From Acidobacteriaceae bacterium (GTDB lineage Bacteria; Acidobacteriota; Terriglobia; Bryobacterales; Bryobacteraceae), in the NCBI GenBank assembly GCA_019240405.1, contig JAFAYL010000021.1:1-64000 (forward strand): DNA of 64,000 bases, written 5' to 3'. The notes under the pieces are model-generated. The model saw nothing but the letters and a program-made list of their open reading frames with translations, was not told where the DNA came from and did not search any database. The position numbers were made by a program, and so were the translations under genes. This document shows positions 27,560 to 35,422 of this stretch, in pieces. How positions within the stretch are numbered: the stretch's first letter is position 1; the number at the start of each line of letters is the position of its first letter.

Positions 27560-29125
27560 ATGTCCCGAATTCGGCTGTTATTGCTAGTTTTCCTAACCGC
27601 GCTTCCCCTCTGCTCCCACCCGATGGGGAACTTCAGCGTGAGTCATTACGCTCGGCTTGATCTATCGAGAAACGGGAGCAGCTTGACATACGTGCTCGAT
27701 TTCGCTGAGATCCCTACCCTCGAACTGCTTCAGGAATGGAATCTGGATGCGAACCAGACAGCAGAACTCAAGTTGCGAGCGAGACAGGAGGCGAAGCAGT
27801 GGCTGAAGGGACTCGCCATCGAGGAAAACGGACGCGCCATTTCAGCCTGGCTCCAAACAGTTCAGATCAACATTCAAGATGGCGCGGGTGGTATGCCGAT
27901 CTTGCGCGTCACAATGATTTCGAGTCTTGGCCTGCGATCCGGAAAGCTCGAATACGAGGACCGCAACTATCCGGGCCGGACAGGATGGAAGGAAATCGTC
28001 ATTCATCGCGGCAGCAGTGCGAGAGTTGTCGCAGCCTCAAGCGGTGATACGGATATCAGTCATGCATTAACCAGTTATCCGGCAGATCCTTCCTTTGTGC
28101 CCCCACAAGCACTGAAGGCTTCCGTGGATTGGAAGTGTGAGGCCCCGCCGGTCGTTTTTGCTGCGAAGCAAGTTCCTAGCAATCCGGAAGTCACCGTTCC
28201 CAACGTTCGGTCGGCACTCAAACCTTTCGCCGCTCAACAGCCGATCGCGCCGGGCACCGTCGTCAAAGGAGACTTTCTTTCTCGCCTTCTGAAAATGCAC
28301 ACCATCGGTTTAGGGCTTGTCTTTATCGGTATTGCTGTGGCATTCGGATTGGGCGCAATGCACGCTCTTTCGCCAGGACATGGCAAGACGATCGTCGCTG
28401 CTTACCTGGTGGGCAGTAGGGGAACAATTAGGCACGCCGTGTTTCTCGGTTCCACTGTCACGCTGACCCATACGGTGAGTGTGTTCTTGTTGGGAATCGG
28501 CGTCCTCTGCTTTGAGCGGTACATCGTGCCGGATCGAATTATTCCCTGGCTGGGAGCGTTGTCGGGACTATCGATTGTGGTAATCGGGCTGTGGCTACTC
28601 TATCAACGCGCCAAGGTTCTTGTCGCAAGGCATAGCGAACATGGACATGCCCGTAATCACCCGCATAGCCATTCTCATCCTCACGCGCACGACCATTCGC
28701 ATGACCACCATCACGACCATGATCACGCGAACCACGCGCATACGCACGATCATGGTGACCGGCCGCACACCCACGTCGTTCCAGAGAAAGTTTCGCTTGC
28801 CAGCCTCATTGCTCTAGGGGTCAGCGGAGGGCTGGTTCCGTGTCCGTCGGCTCTTGTCCTGATGCTCAGCGCAATCGCTCTAGGTCATGCGGGCCTCGGG
28901 TTAGCATTGCTTGTTGGATTCAGCTTGGGGTTGGCGTTAGTTCTCATGGGCATCGGTATTCTCGTGATCCATGCGAAGAATCTCATCCCGAACCGCCCTG
29001 CCGTGATCGCTCACCCGTTCTTTCGTTTGGTGCCGGTGCTTTCTGCCGCCCTTGTTCTGTGTCTCGGGCTCGGCATGACAGCCGTATCACTCGGCTGGCT
29101 ACGGCCTGGCGGCCTCGGCATCTGA
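27560..29125 (+). CDS. NicO/RcnA-like nickel-cobalt permease with periplasmic N-domain and His-rich loop
   Basis: 521 residues. Signal-like N-terminus (about 1-19, ending LCSHPMG) is followed by about 220 residues of beta-rich domain (GNFSVSHYARLDLSRNGS), probably periplasmic. From residue about 250 come the membrane segments. The family motif HALSPGHGKTIVAAYLVG is at about 268-285, and a second conserved stretch SGGLVPCPSALVLML lies after the loop. The loop at about 358-407 contains 22 His in 48 residues, alternating with Asp, Ser and Ala, as in metal-gating loops of RcnA and related carriers. Import or export of Ni2+/Co2+ (or another divalent metal) is inferred. It follows DUF4331 by 64 bases and overlaps the convergent TPR gene by 27. 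Confidence 0.88.
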   Translation: MSRIRLLLLVFLTALPLCSHPMGNFSVSHYARLDLSRNGSSLTYVLDFAEIPTLELLQEWNLDANQTAELKLRARQEAKQWLKGLAIEENGRAISAWLQTVQINIQDGAGGMPILRVTMISSLGLRSGKLEYEDRNYPGRTGWKEIVIHRGSSARVVAASSGDTDISHALTSYPADPSFVPPQALKASVDWKCEAPPVVFAAKQVPSNPEVTVPNVRSALKPFAAQQPIAPGTVVKGDFLSRLLKMHTIGLGLVFIGIAVAFGLGAMHALSPGHGKTIVAAYLVGSRGTIRHAVFLGSTVTLTHTVSVFLLGIGVLCFERYIVPDRIIPWLGALSGLSIVVIGLWLLYQRAKVLVARHSEHGHARNHPHSHSHPHAHDHSHDHHHDHDHANHAHTHDHGDRPHTHVVPEKVSLASLIALGVSGGLVPCPSALVLMLSAIALGHAGLGLALLVGFSLGLALVLMGIGILVIHAKNLIPNRPAVIAHPFFRLVPVLSAALVLCLGLGMTAVSLGWLRPGGLGI

Positions 29126-30409
29126 TTGGCGGCTGTCAATCGATTTCGCTATACGCTGCGCCTCAGGAGCAAAGCGGAAATCGAATTTCGGATTCAGAGA
29201 CAGAGCGCGATCCAGATTCTGCTTCGCTTTCTCCTTATCGTTTAGCGCGAGATCAATCAATCCCGCATGATAGTAAAGCATTGGATCCGGCGTATCCTTT
29301 GCGAGCGCTTTCTCACTTGCCGCGGTTGCTTCCTTGTAGTTCTTCCGCCGGTACTCTACCCAGCTCAGAGCGTCGTAGGTGAAGACATCGCCACGCACCG
29401 CAAGCTCAGCCCGGGCAAGCTCCAGCGCGCGATCAAGCCGCCGGTCCTCATCAGCCAAAATCACGGCGAGATTGCGATTCATCGTCTCGCCATTGATCCT
29501 CATGAGCTTATCGACTGTGTCGATCAACGCTAGTTCATGATCGGCTTCACGGGTCTGCCCTGTGCTCCGATATAACGCTTCGAGCATGGCGGCATAATCC
29601 GGAAACGGGACGCTCGCTTGCGCGCTCCTGAAGTGCTCAATTGCGGCTTTAAAGTTGCCCTGCGCCGCAAACAAGCGCCCCAAACCTGCATACGCACGGT
29701 GATACCCGGGAAATGTGGTCAGCGCCTGCTCGTATGTAGCTCGCGCATCGTCGAAGTGGCCGCTTTTGAAAAGGAGATCGCCGAATTCCACCAGGCACCA
29801 AGCCTGATTTTCAGGCGAGTCGCTTCCCGCGCGTACGGCTTGTTGCATCCAGGAGAGAGCCTCTCCCATGTTGCCGGTGACAAAGCGGTGATAGGCAACG
29901 CGGTTGTAGCTGAAGAGATTCGGCGAGAGCTCCAGCATCCGCTTATACGCTTCTCCTGCTTCCTCGTACCTGCCCATCTCCATGAGGGCGTCGCCGAGCA
30001 GGCCGACGGTGCCGGAATCACTCGGATTCCGCTCGAGTAGACCACGAGCGCGTGCCGCTACTTTAGGAAAATCGTGCCGCTGCATGTCGATCTCGTTCTG
30101 AAGCCGCAAGGCTTGATAGCTTTTGGGATTCGCCGAGAGCATTTTGTCAACAACGCTGGCCGCGTGCTTGAGGTAAGCAGGATCGATGGTTTCGCGGAGC
30201 TTCTGCAAGAACGCTGCCGCCAGAAAGCTCTCGAGTTGCTCGTTGTTCGGTTGCTGCTTCAGTTTTGTTGCGAGAAATGCAATCCGGTCATCTGTCTTCA
30301 TGCCGTTCAGTTCGGCCATCGTGTACCGGCTTTGGAGTCCCGACAAGGGACGATCGGTTTGGGCCAACATGATCGCTGCCAAAACAAACATGCTGATGAG
30401 GATTTTCAT
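29099..30409 (-). CDS. Exported TPR protein
   Basis: 436 residues. A signal peptide covers about 1-16 (MFVLAAIMLAQT). The rest is alpha-helical TPR repeats, the clearest being GLLGDALMEMGRYEEAGEAY, AYAGLGRLFAAQGNFKAAIE and YYHAGLIDLALNDKEKAKQN, with about nine units in total. No catalytic domain is present. TPR arrays act as protein-binding scaffolds; the genomic pairing with DUF4331 and the permease suggests it works with them in the periplasm, which is inference. The 3' end overlaps the permease gene on the other strand, so the two transcripts would be partly antisense. Confidence 0.87.
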   Translation of the reverse strand: MKILISMFVLAAIMLAQTDRPLSGLQSRYTMAELNGMKTDDRIAFLATKLKQQPNNEQLESFLAAAFLQKLRETIDPAYLKHAASVVDKMLSANPKSYQALRLQNEIDMQRHDFPKVAARARGLLERNPSDSGTVGLLGDALMEMGRYEEAGEAYKRMLELSPNLFSYNRVAYHRFVTGNMGEALSWMQQAVRAGSDSPENQAWCLVEFGDLLFKSGHFDDARATYEQALTTFPGYHRAYAGLGRLFAAQGNFKAAIEHFRSAQASVPFPDYAAMLEALYRSTGQTREADHELALIDTVDKLMRINGETMNRNLAVILADEDRRLDRALELARAELAVRGDVFTYDALSWVEYRRKNYKEATAASEKALAKDTPDPMLYYHAGLIDLALNDKEKAKQNLDRALSLNPKFDFRFAPEAQRIAKSIDSRQSDAEAARP

Positions 30410-30533
30410 AGCTCTTTCTTAATACGTAGAATCGCGTCTTCTCGGACGCTCGCATTGCAAGCCGTTCGGGGCCGTGCTATCACATATTGTTGCCCCCAAG
30501 TGAAGTTACATCGGCGCCGCCGGGAGGTATCGG

Positions 30534-31490
30534 ATGCTCTCAGGCCTGAACATGCTCGATATCGCGATCGGGCTTTGCCTCGTTTACCTTGTTTTGAGCT
30601 TCATTTGTTCATCGGTCGTGGAAGGGCTCGAATCGATTCTTAAGAATCGATCGCGTCTACTGGAGCGTGGAGTTCGCGCCCTGTTACAAGATGAGGAGGA
30701 CGGCAGCATCACGCGGCTGATCTATAATCACCCGATTATCAGCAGCCTCTATCCAGGCGCATACAGGCCGCCGGGAAAGATGCTTCAAAAAACGAATCTT
30801 CCGTCTTATATACCTGCGACGAACTTCGCGCTTGTCCTGCTGGATGTAATGATTCCAGGGACTGCGGATACGCCTGGAGGCGCCGCGGGCGCGCTTGGTA
30901 GGTTCGCTCGGGATTTGGATCCGGCGGAGCTGTATTCTCGCCTCAGGACCGCTGCCGCGAATTTCCCGTCAAGCCGCCTTCGTCCCGCTTTGCTGGCGTT
31001 GATTGATGCTTCGGGAGGGGATGTGAACCGGTTTCGCGAGTCCATCGAAGGCTGGTACAACAATGCGATGGACCGGGTATCTGGCTGGTACAAGCGCCGT
31101 GCGCAATTTATCATTTTTTTCGTTGGCCTGGCAGTTACGGCAACCTTGAACGTCGATACTGTTGAAATCGTGAATCGGCTCGCGACCGATCCCGCGGTTA
31201 GGAGCTCACTGGTGGCGACGGCGCAGGAATACGCGAAGAGCTCCGGGGCGCAGGCCGATCCGCGGGTGAAAGAGAACGTTAAGCAACTCGAATCGCTCGG
31301 GTTGCCTATCGGGTGGCAACGCGCGCCGAGTGGCTATTTCTGGTTCGTGAAGGTTGCCGGGATTCTGGCTTCAGCGCTCGCCGCAACTCTCGGCGCGCCG
31401 TTCTGGTTTGATCTTCTGAACCGGTTCATCGTCGTGCGGTCGACCGTGAAACCGCAAGAGAAGAGCCGGCCAGAGAAGAGTAAAGACTGA
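30534..31490 (+). CDS. Membrane protein of unknown function
   Basis: 318 residues, with GGGAGG six bases before the ATG. Membrane segments are visible at about 7-27, 190-210 and 275-297. A long cytoplasmic or periplasmic part between the first two contains the recognisable stretch WYNNAMDRVSGWYKRRAQF, and after segment 2 NVDTVEIVNRLATDPAVR. I recall this pattern in uncharacterised membrane proteins of several phyla but cannot name a family. The C-terminus is basic (KPQEKSRPEKSKD). It is the first gene of a plus-strand group followed by two unknown proteins and a caspase-TPR gene. Confidence 0.8.
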   Translation: MLSGLNMLDIAIGLCLVYLVLSFICSSVVEGLESILKNRSRLLERGVRALLQDEEDGSITRLIYNHPIISSLYPGAYRPPGKMLQKTNLPSYIPATNFALVLLDVMIPGTADTPGGAAGALGRFARDLDPAELYSRLRTAAANFPSSRLRPALLALIDASGGDVNRFRESIEGWYNNAMDRVSGWYKRRAQFIIFFVGLAVTATLNVDTVEIVNRLATDPAVRSSLVATAQEYAKSSGAQADPRVKENVKQLESLGLPIGWQRAPSGYFWFVKVAGILASALAATLGAPFWFDLLNRFIVVRSTVKPQEKSRPEKSKD

Positions 31491-31575
31491 TTTCGGTAGG
31501 CGGACCCTAACTCTTTTCGAAAAACCAACCGATTGAATCAGTGATCGCCCTCCCGGCGAATCGAAAAAGGAAATT

Positions 31576-32085
31576 ATGCGATCACTGGTTTCTCATAGCG
31601 CGGCAGTATTGGCCTTACTTGGTTTTGCAGCATTTGCTTCGGCCCAAACAGGAGGTCGGCCCGGTCAATTGGCGAATGCATCAGGCATATCACAACCATC
31701 TTTCTCGGCAGATATGGCCGGTGCGAGCAGTTCGCCAGTGCTCCCGAAGGTGGAAATCGCAAGGATAGAAGACAAATCCGATACTAAAGGCCGCCGCTTA
31801 TGGATCGCCAGTATTTGCATGATGGTCGGAGCATCTGCAGCCGATGCAGCGACCTCCTGGGGAAAGTATGAAGGGAACTCATTTCTCGCGTCGTCCGACG
31901 GAAGGTTTGGGGCGAAAGGACTGAGCATTAAGGCTGCCATCGCGGGCGGGGGAATCGTTCCACAGCTACTGCTGCGGCGCCACCGGAACCTTTGGAAGCC
32001 ATTCACCGTAGCCAACTTCGTCGAGGCGGGGGTTTTCACAGGGACGTCGATACACAATATCGGAGTACCCGCCGCAAGGCCCTAA
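31576..32085 (+). CDS. Small exported protein with one or two membrane segments, unknown
   Basis: 169 residues, AAGGA five bases before the ATG. A signal peptide covers about 1-23 (ALLGFAAFASAQ). After a Ser/Pro/Ala-rich spacer comes a conserved-looking block: GRRLWIASICMMVGASAADA, TSWGKYEGNSFLASSDG, then a second hydrophobic helix (IKAAIAGGGIVPQLLLRRHR) and a final hydrophobic stretch. I recall comparable proteins in Acidobacteriota. No catalytic motif is seen, and function is unknown. It stands 85 bases after the membrane protein gene. Confidence 0.75.
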   Translation: MRSLVSHSAAVLALLGFAAFASAQTGGRPGQLANASGISQPSFSADMAGASSSPVLPKVEIARIEDKSDTKGRRLWIASICMMVGASAADAATSWGKYEGNSFLASSDGRFGAKGLSIKAAIAGGGIVPQLLLRRHRNLWKPFTVANFVEAGVFTGTSIHNIGVPAARP

Positions 32086-32150
32086 TCCCCCGGCACGGCG
32101 GGAGTACGCGCACTCATGCACTTGTTCACGTTCGCCGATGAGAATGGCGA

Positions 32151-32378
32151 ATGGCAGAACCCCATTTCTGCGACCTTTGTCTTCAGCTTGCAAACCTCCT
32201 GGCCGATTGCGCCGCGAGCCTGGCAGAAGAAGCCGCAGCTATGGAGCAATTCGTTCGTGATCGGGAGGATGTCGTCCCAACTGCCGCAAAGCTGAAACTG
32301 GAGCGCAGCCAAAAAGAGTGCGAGGATCTGAAGATCCAGCTCAAGCATCACTGCGCGGAGCACTTGATGCAGCCCTGA
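32151..32378 (+). CDS. Possible small Cys-containing helical protein
   Basis: 75 residues, beginning MAEPHFCDLCLQLANLLADC. The composition is coding-like: amphipathic helices, Glu/Lys/Ala rich, with five Cys including a CxxC. No strong ribosome site is seen, only a weak GAGAATGGCGA. It is the only candidate in the 323 bases between the small exported protein and the caspase gene. No signal peptide and no family recognised; it may be a chance frame. Confidence 0.4.
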   Translation: MAEPHFCDLCLQLANLLADCAASLAEEAAAMEQFVRDREDVVPTAAKLKLERSQKECEDLKIQLKHHCAEHLMQP

Positions 32379-32408
32379 GCCACTCTCAAATGATCTAAAC
32401 TACATGCG

Positions 32409-33884
32409 ATGGATCGACGTACTTTTCATTGCACGATTGCCGGCGCCTGTCTCGCCAATTGGACCCTTAAGAAACCCGGACAACAGCGGCGAGTAGGGCC
32501 AACCGGAACGCAGTCGCCGGCACAAGCCGCTCCCGATGCCGGTCCAGTCAATGCAAATGCGCGCAGAATTGCATTGGTCATCGGCAATAACCAGTATGTA
32601 CGAGCGCCGCAATTGCAAAATGCCGTAAATGATGCCCGAGATCTCTCGGCCACACTGCAGCGGCTTAACTTTGAGGTCACGTCAGTAACGGATGCGAGCC
32701 TCAGCACCGTGGAAAATTCGGTCAGGCAATTTGCATCGGGTCTGCGAAAAGGCGACATAGCGCTATTTTTTTATTCAGGACATGGCTTGCAAGTAGAAGG
32801 AGAAAATTACCTGGTTCCCGTCGATTTCGATCTAGCTAATGGCGAGGCAGGCGTAAAGTCGAAATGCTTTCCATGCTCCAAGGCGCAACTAAGCATGGAA
32901 GCATCGGTAGTATGGATGCAGATTGTCATCTTGGATGCGTGCCGGAGCAACCCTTTCAGCTCTCGAGCGGCGGGAACGAAGGGCATGGCTATGCCTGAGG
33001 TGGACCAAGGGACTTACCTAGCTCTTGCTGCAGGTCCTGGGCAAACGGCGAGTGATAATTCCTCAGAGCGAAATGGCCTTTTTACAAAATTTTTATTGAC
33101 CGAGCTGCCGCGACCTGGTCAATCGATCGATCAGGTATTCGGCAGAGTCAAGAAGCAGGTTGCCGACGCTTCGCGCAATGCTCAAAGGCCCTGGCTTCAT
33201 GCTGACATTCTCCAGGAGTTTTTCTTCAATGACGCCGGAGCGCCAGAAGGCCAAATCGCTAGCCGACGCACTCTGCGCCTTCGGGATCTCCTAATGGAGG
33301 GGAAGAGACAACTTGCAGCAAAACAATTTCAAGATGCCGCGGATCTTTTCGAGCAAGCTACCCACATCGATCCTGAGGATCCGTTCACATATAACGCTCT
33401 CGGGGCAGCATACACCAAAATGCAGCAATGGTCTTTGGCCGTTGCGACCTTTTCAAAAGCAATTGAGCTCAGCCCGGGCTACGCGGCCGCTTATTTCAAC
33501 CGTGGTGTTGCATATCACAATGCCGGGCGTTATCAACTAGCTGTCCAGGATTTCTCATGGGCAATAGATGAAGAGGCTTCTGATCCTCTTCCGCTGGATT
33601 TGCGAGGACGGAGTTATTTTGCCTTGCTGGATTACGAACACGCCAAGGAGGACTTTGACCTGGCACTCGAGCTAAATCCATCCGACTCGGCGGCCCTGTT
33701 GGGTCGAGGGCGCGTGTATTTCCGGCAAGGCAATTTCCCCGATGCGATTGAAGACTTGAGCTTGTCTATCAGACTTCGGCCAACTGCTGAGGCGTTTCTA
33801 GTCCGCTCTCAGGCATATCGTGCGATCGGGCGAATGGCGCTTTCGGATGCTGATCAGCAGAGGGCAACGCGAACCCAGCATTAA
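32409..33884 (+). CDS. Caspase-like (C14) peptidase with C-terminal TPR repeats
   Basis: 491 residues. The N-terminus (MDRRTFHCTIAGACLANW) resembles a short Tat-type or other export signal, then a Pro/Ala-rich spacer. The caspase fold spans about 51-270: RRIALVIGNNQYV, then catalytic His125 in FFYSGHG and Cys178 in IVILDACRSNPF, both intact, and LALAAGPGQTASD after them. Residues 290-480 hold about five TPR units (NALGAAYTKMQQWSLAVATF, YFNRGVAYHNAGRYQLAVQDF). Bacterial metacaspase/orthocaspase relatives cleave after Arg or Lys or act in stress and defence responses; the target here is unknown. It is convergent, four bases apart, with a related protein that has lost the catalytic pair. Confidence 0.9.
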   Translation: MDRRTFHCTIAGACLANWTLKKPGQQRRVGPTGTQSPAQAAPDAGPVNANARRIALVIGNNQYVRAPQLQNAVNDARDLSATLQRLNFEVTSVTDASLSTVENSVRQFASGLRKGDIALFFYSGHGLQVEGENYLVPVDFDLANGEAGVKSKCFPCSKAQLSMEASVVWMQIVILDACRSNPFSSRAAGTKGMAMPEVDQGTYLALAAGPGQTASDNSSERNGLFTKFLLTELPRPGQSIDQVFGRVKKQVADASRNAQRPWLHADILQEFFFNDAGAPEGQIASRRTLRLRDLLMEGKRQLAAKQFQDAADLFEQATHIDPEDPFTYNALGAAYTKMQQWSLAVATFSKAIELSPGYAAAYFNRGVAYHNAGRYQLAVQDFSWAIDEEASDPLPLDLRGRSYFALLDYEHAKEDFDLALELNPSDSAALLGRGRVYFRQGNFPDAIEDLSLSIRLRPTAEAFLVRSQAYRAIGRMALSDADQQRATRTQH

Positions 33885-33888
33885 CGCA

Positions 33889-35421
33889 TCAGTGCTCGAG
33901 TGAAAGGACCGGCTCTTCGGCTTCCGTGAATCTATATTGAGGAGTTTGCAACCCTCCGCTGGATCGTTGGACTGATTGTGCGACATACGCGCACAGCGCC
34001 CGCGCGGTAATCAATCCGGTATGGTTGCTATCGGCCGTGCCGGAAAGCCCCTCAATCAAGGCCCGCGCGAAGAAGTTGCGTGAAAGCTCTCCGGTTTTTG
34101 CTTCTTGCGAGTCCTGGCCCGCGGACCCAGAGACCAGGATTGAGCGGCCCGTCGGCTCATCGAACAGGTCGAGCAGATAAGCGTTCACTAGTGACTTTCC
34201 CGGGAACGCCCAATCGGGGCCCAATGGATGCTGGGCATCGAAGAACAGCAGAGTGTGACGGCACCGTATTGACTTGTTCAGCAAAAATTGCAGCTCAGAG
34301 GTTTTAATTGCCGTCTCGCTGAGGCTGCGGCGCCTCGAATCGCTCGCCATGAGATACACCTGATTTGGTGAAAGTGGATCGTGTGCGCCCTGCGTGGCGA
34401 AGTAGATTAATAGGAAGTCCTCAGGCTTCGCCTGCGCCGCAAAATCGCCGAGCGCAGCTCGAATTTGCTCGGCTGTAGCCTGTTCATCCGTGAGAAGCCG
34501 AATGTTTGCATCCGAAAAACCGTGTTCTTTCAAAGTATCCGCAAGTTGCTTTGCGTCATAAGCGGCGCCGGGCAGCGGTGGCGGTCCCTCCTTGCCAGCA
34601 CTGAACTGCGACACTCCGATCAACAACGCAAATCTCTCGCCGGCTAAGCGAAGTTTGTGCGATTCGCTGTGAGGATACTCAATTGGAATAGAAACGCTGC
34701 GCCGATTCCCCTTTTTATCGATGGCTTCCACAGTCACTTCCTTCTGACCTCGCGAAACGGGCGCATTAAACATGAACGACAACTTCAAGGGACCGGCTGC
34801 GTTGGCCACGACTCTGCCGTCTACGGACAAACTCTCGACACCCGAAGCTGCGCTAGCTGTGCCTTTCAACTGAATGATGAAAGACTCCGCGCCCCCCGCA
34901 AACTGTGGAGGTGCATTCGGCTCATCAAGGTTTAGATCTGGAGGGACGCCACTTTCGTCGCTGGGCGACATACGTGAAACGAAACGGAAATCAGGATTGG
35001 CGGCGACGCCGCTACGGAGAATCCAGTTCTGATAATAGACGCGCGAACGTTTGTCTTTGCCGTAAACCTCAACACGATTCACAGCCGGTTCAAATAGGGG
35101 ATCCGGCCGCATACGAAGAGTAGAGGGGTCCATCGCCAGAAACTTGCCTCGTTCATTGGATCCGCTATTGAATATGTTTCCTGCACCCTTTCCGTTGATG
35201 CACACGTGAACGTCACCATACCCGAGGTTCCGATCTGCAGATCCCAAAACCTGGATCATCATTCTGGACAATGCCTCGGCAGGAATGTCAACAGTCACGT
35301 CTTTCCCGCCGCCAATTGGCGTTTTCCCTGGCGGCACGATCAGCTCAAAATATCCTGAACTTTGCTGCGAGAAACTGGCCGCGCACATGAACGCGGCCAG
35401 CACCCCAAACCGGACAACCAT
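33889..35421 (-). CDS. Secreted caspase-fold pseudopeptidase (catalytic His and Cys replaced)
   Basis: 510 residues. Signal peptide at about 1-19. Residues 24-140 and 175-250 look like two beta-sandwich (Ig-like) domains. The caspase fold follows (about 262-505): ERFALLIGVSQF, AAYDAKQLADTLKEHGF and the C-terminal RNFFARALIEGLSG. At the His position the sequence is YFATQGAHD, with Gln344 where GHG is expected, and at the Cys position FFDAQHP, with Gln397 for the nucleophile. Both catalytic residues are therefore missing and peptidase activity is not expected; binding or scaffolding is more likely. The ATG follows the stop of the M48 gene by one base, so the two are surely co-translated. Confidence 0.88.
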   Translation of the reverse strand: MVVRFGVLAAFMCAASFSQQSSGYFELIVPPGKTPIGGGKDVTVDIPAEALSRMMIQVLGSADRNLGYGDVHVCINGKGAGNIFNSGSNERGKFLAMDPSTLRMRPDPLFEPAVNRVEVYGKDKRSRVYYQNWILRSGVAANPDFRFVSRMSPSDESGVPPDLNLDEPNAPPQFAGGAESFIIQLKGTASAASGVESLSVDGRVVANAAGPLKLSFMFNAPVSRGQKEVTVEAIDKKGNRRSVSIPIEYPHSESHKLRLAGERFALLIGVSQFSAGKEGPPPLPGAAYDAKQLADTLKEHGFSDANIRLLTDEQATAEQIRAALGDFAAQAKPEDFLLIYFATQGAHDPLSPNQVYLMASDSRRRSLSETAIKTSELQFLLNKSIRCRHTLLFFDAQHPLGPDWAFPGKSLVNAYLLDLFDEPTGRSILVSGSAGQDSQEAKTGELSRNFFARALIEGLSGTADSNHTGLITARALCAYVAQSVQRSSGGLQTPQYRFTEAEEPVLSLEH

Positions 35422-35422
35422 G

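Noticed and set aside
32860-32930. Possible frameshift in the caspase gene before DACR
   Set aside because: The stretch looked unusual, but the frame aligns in phase through SKAQLSMEAS to the DACR motif, and the flanking motifs are in one frame.
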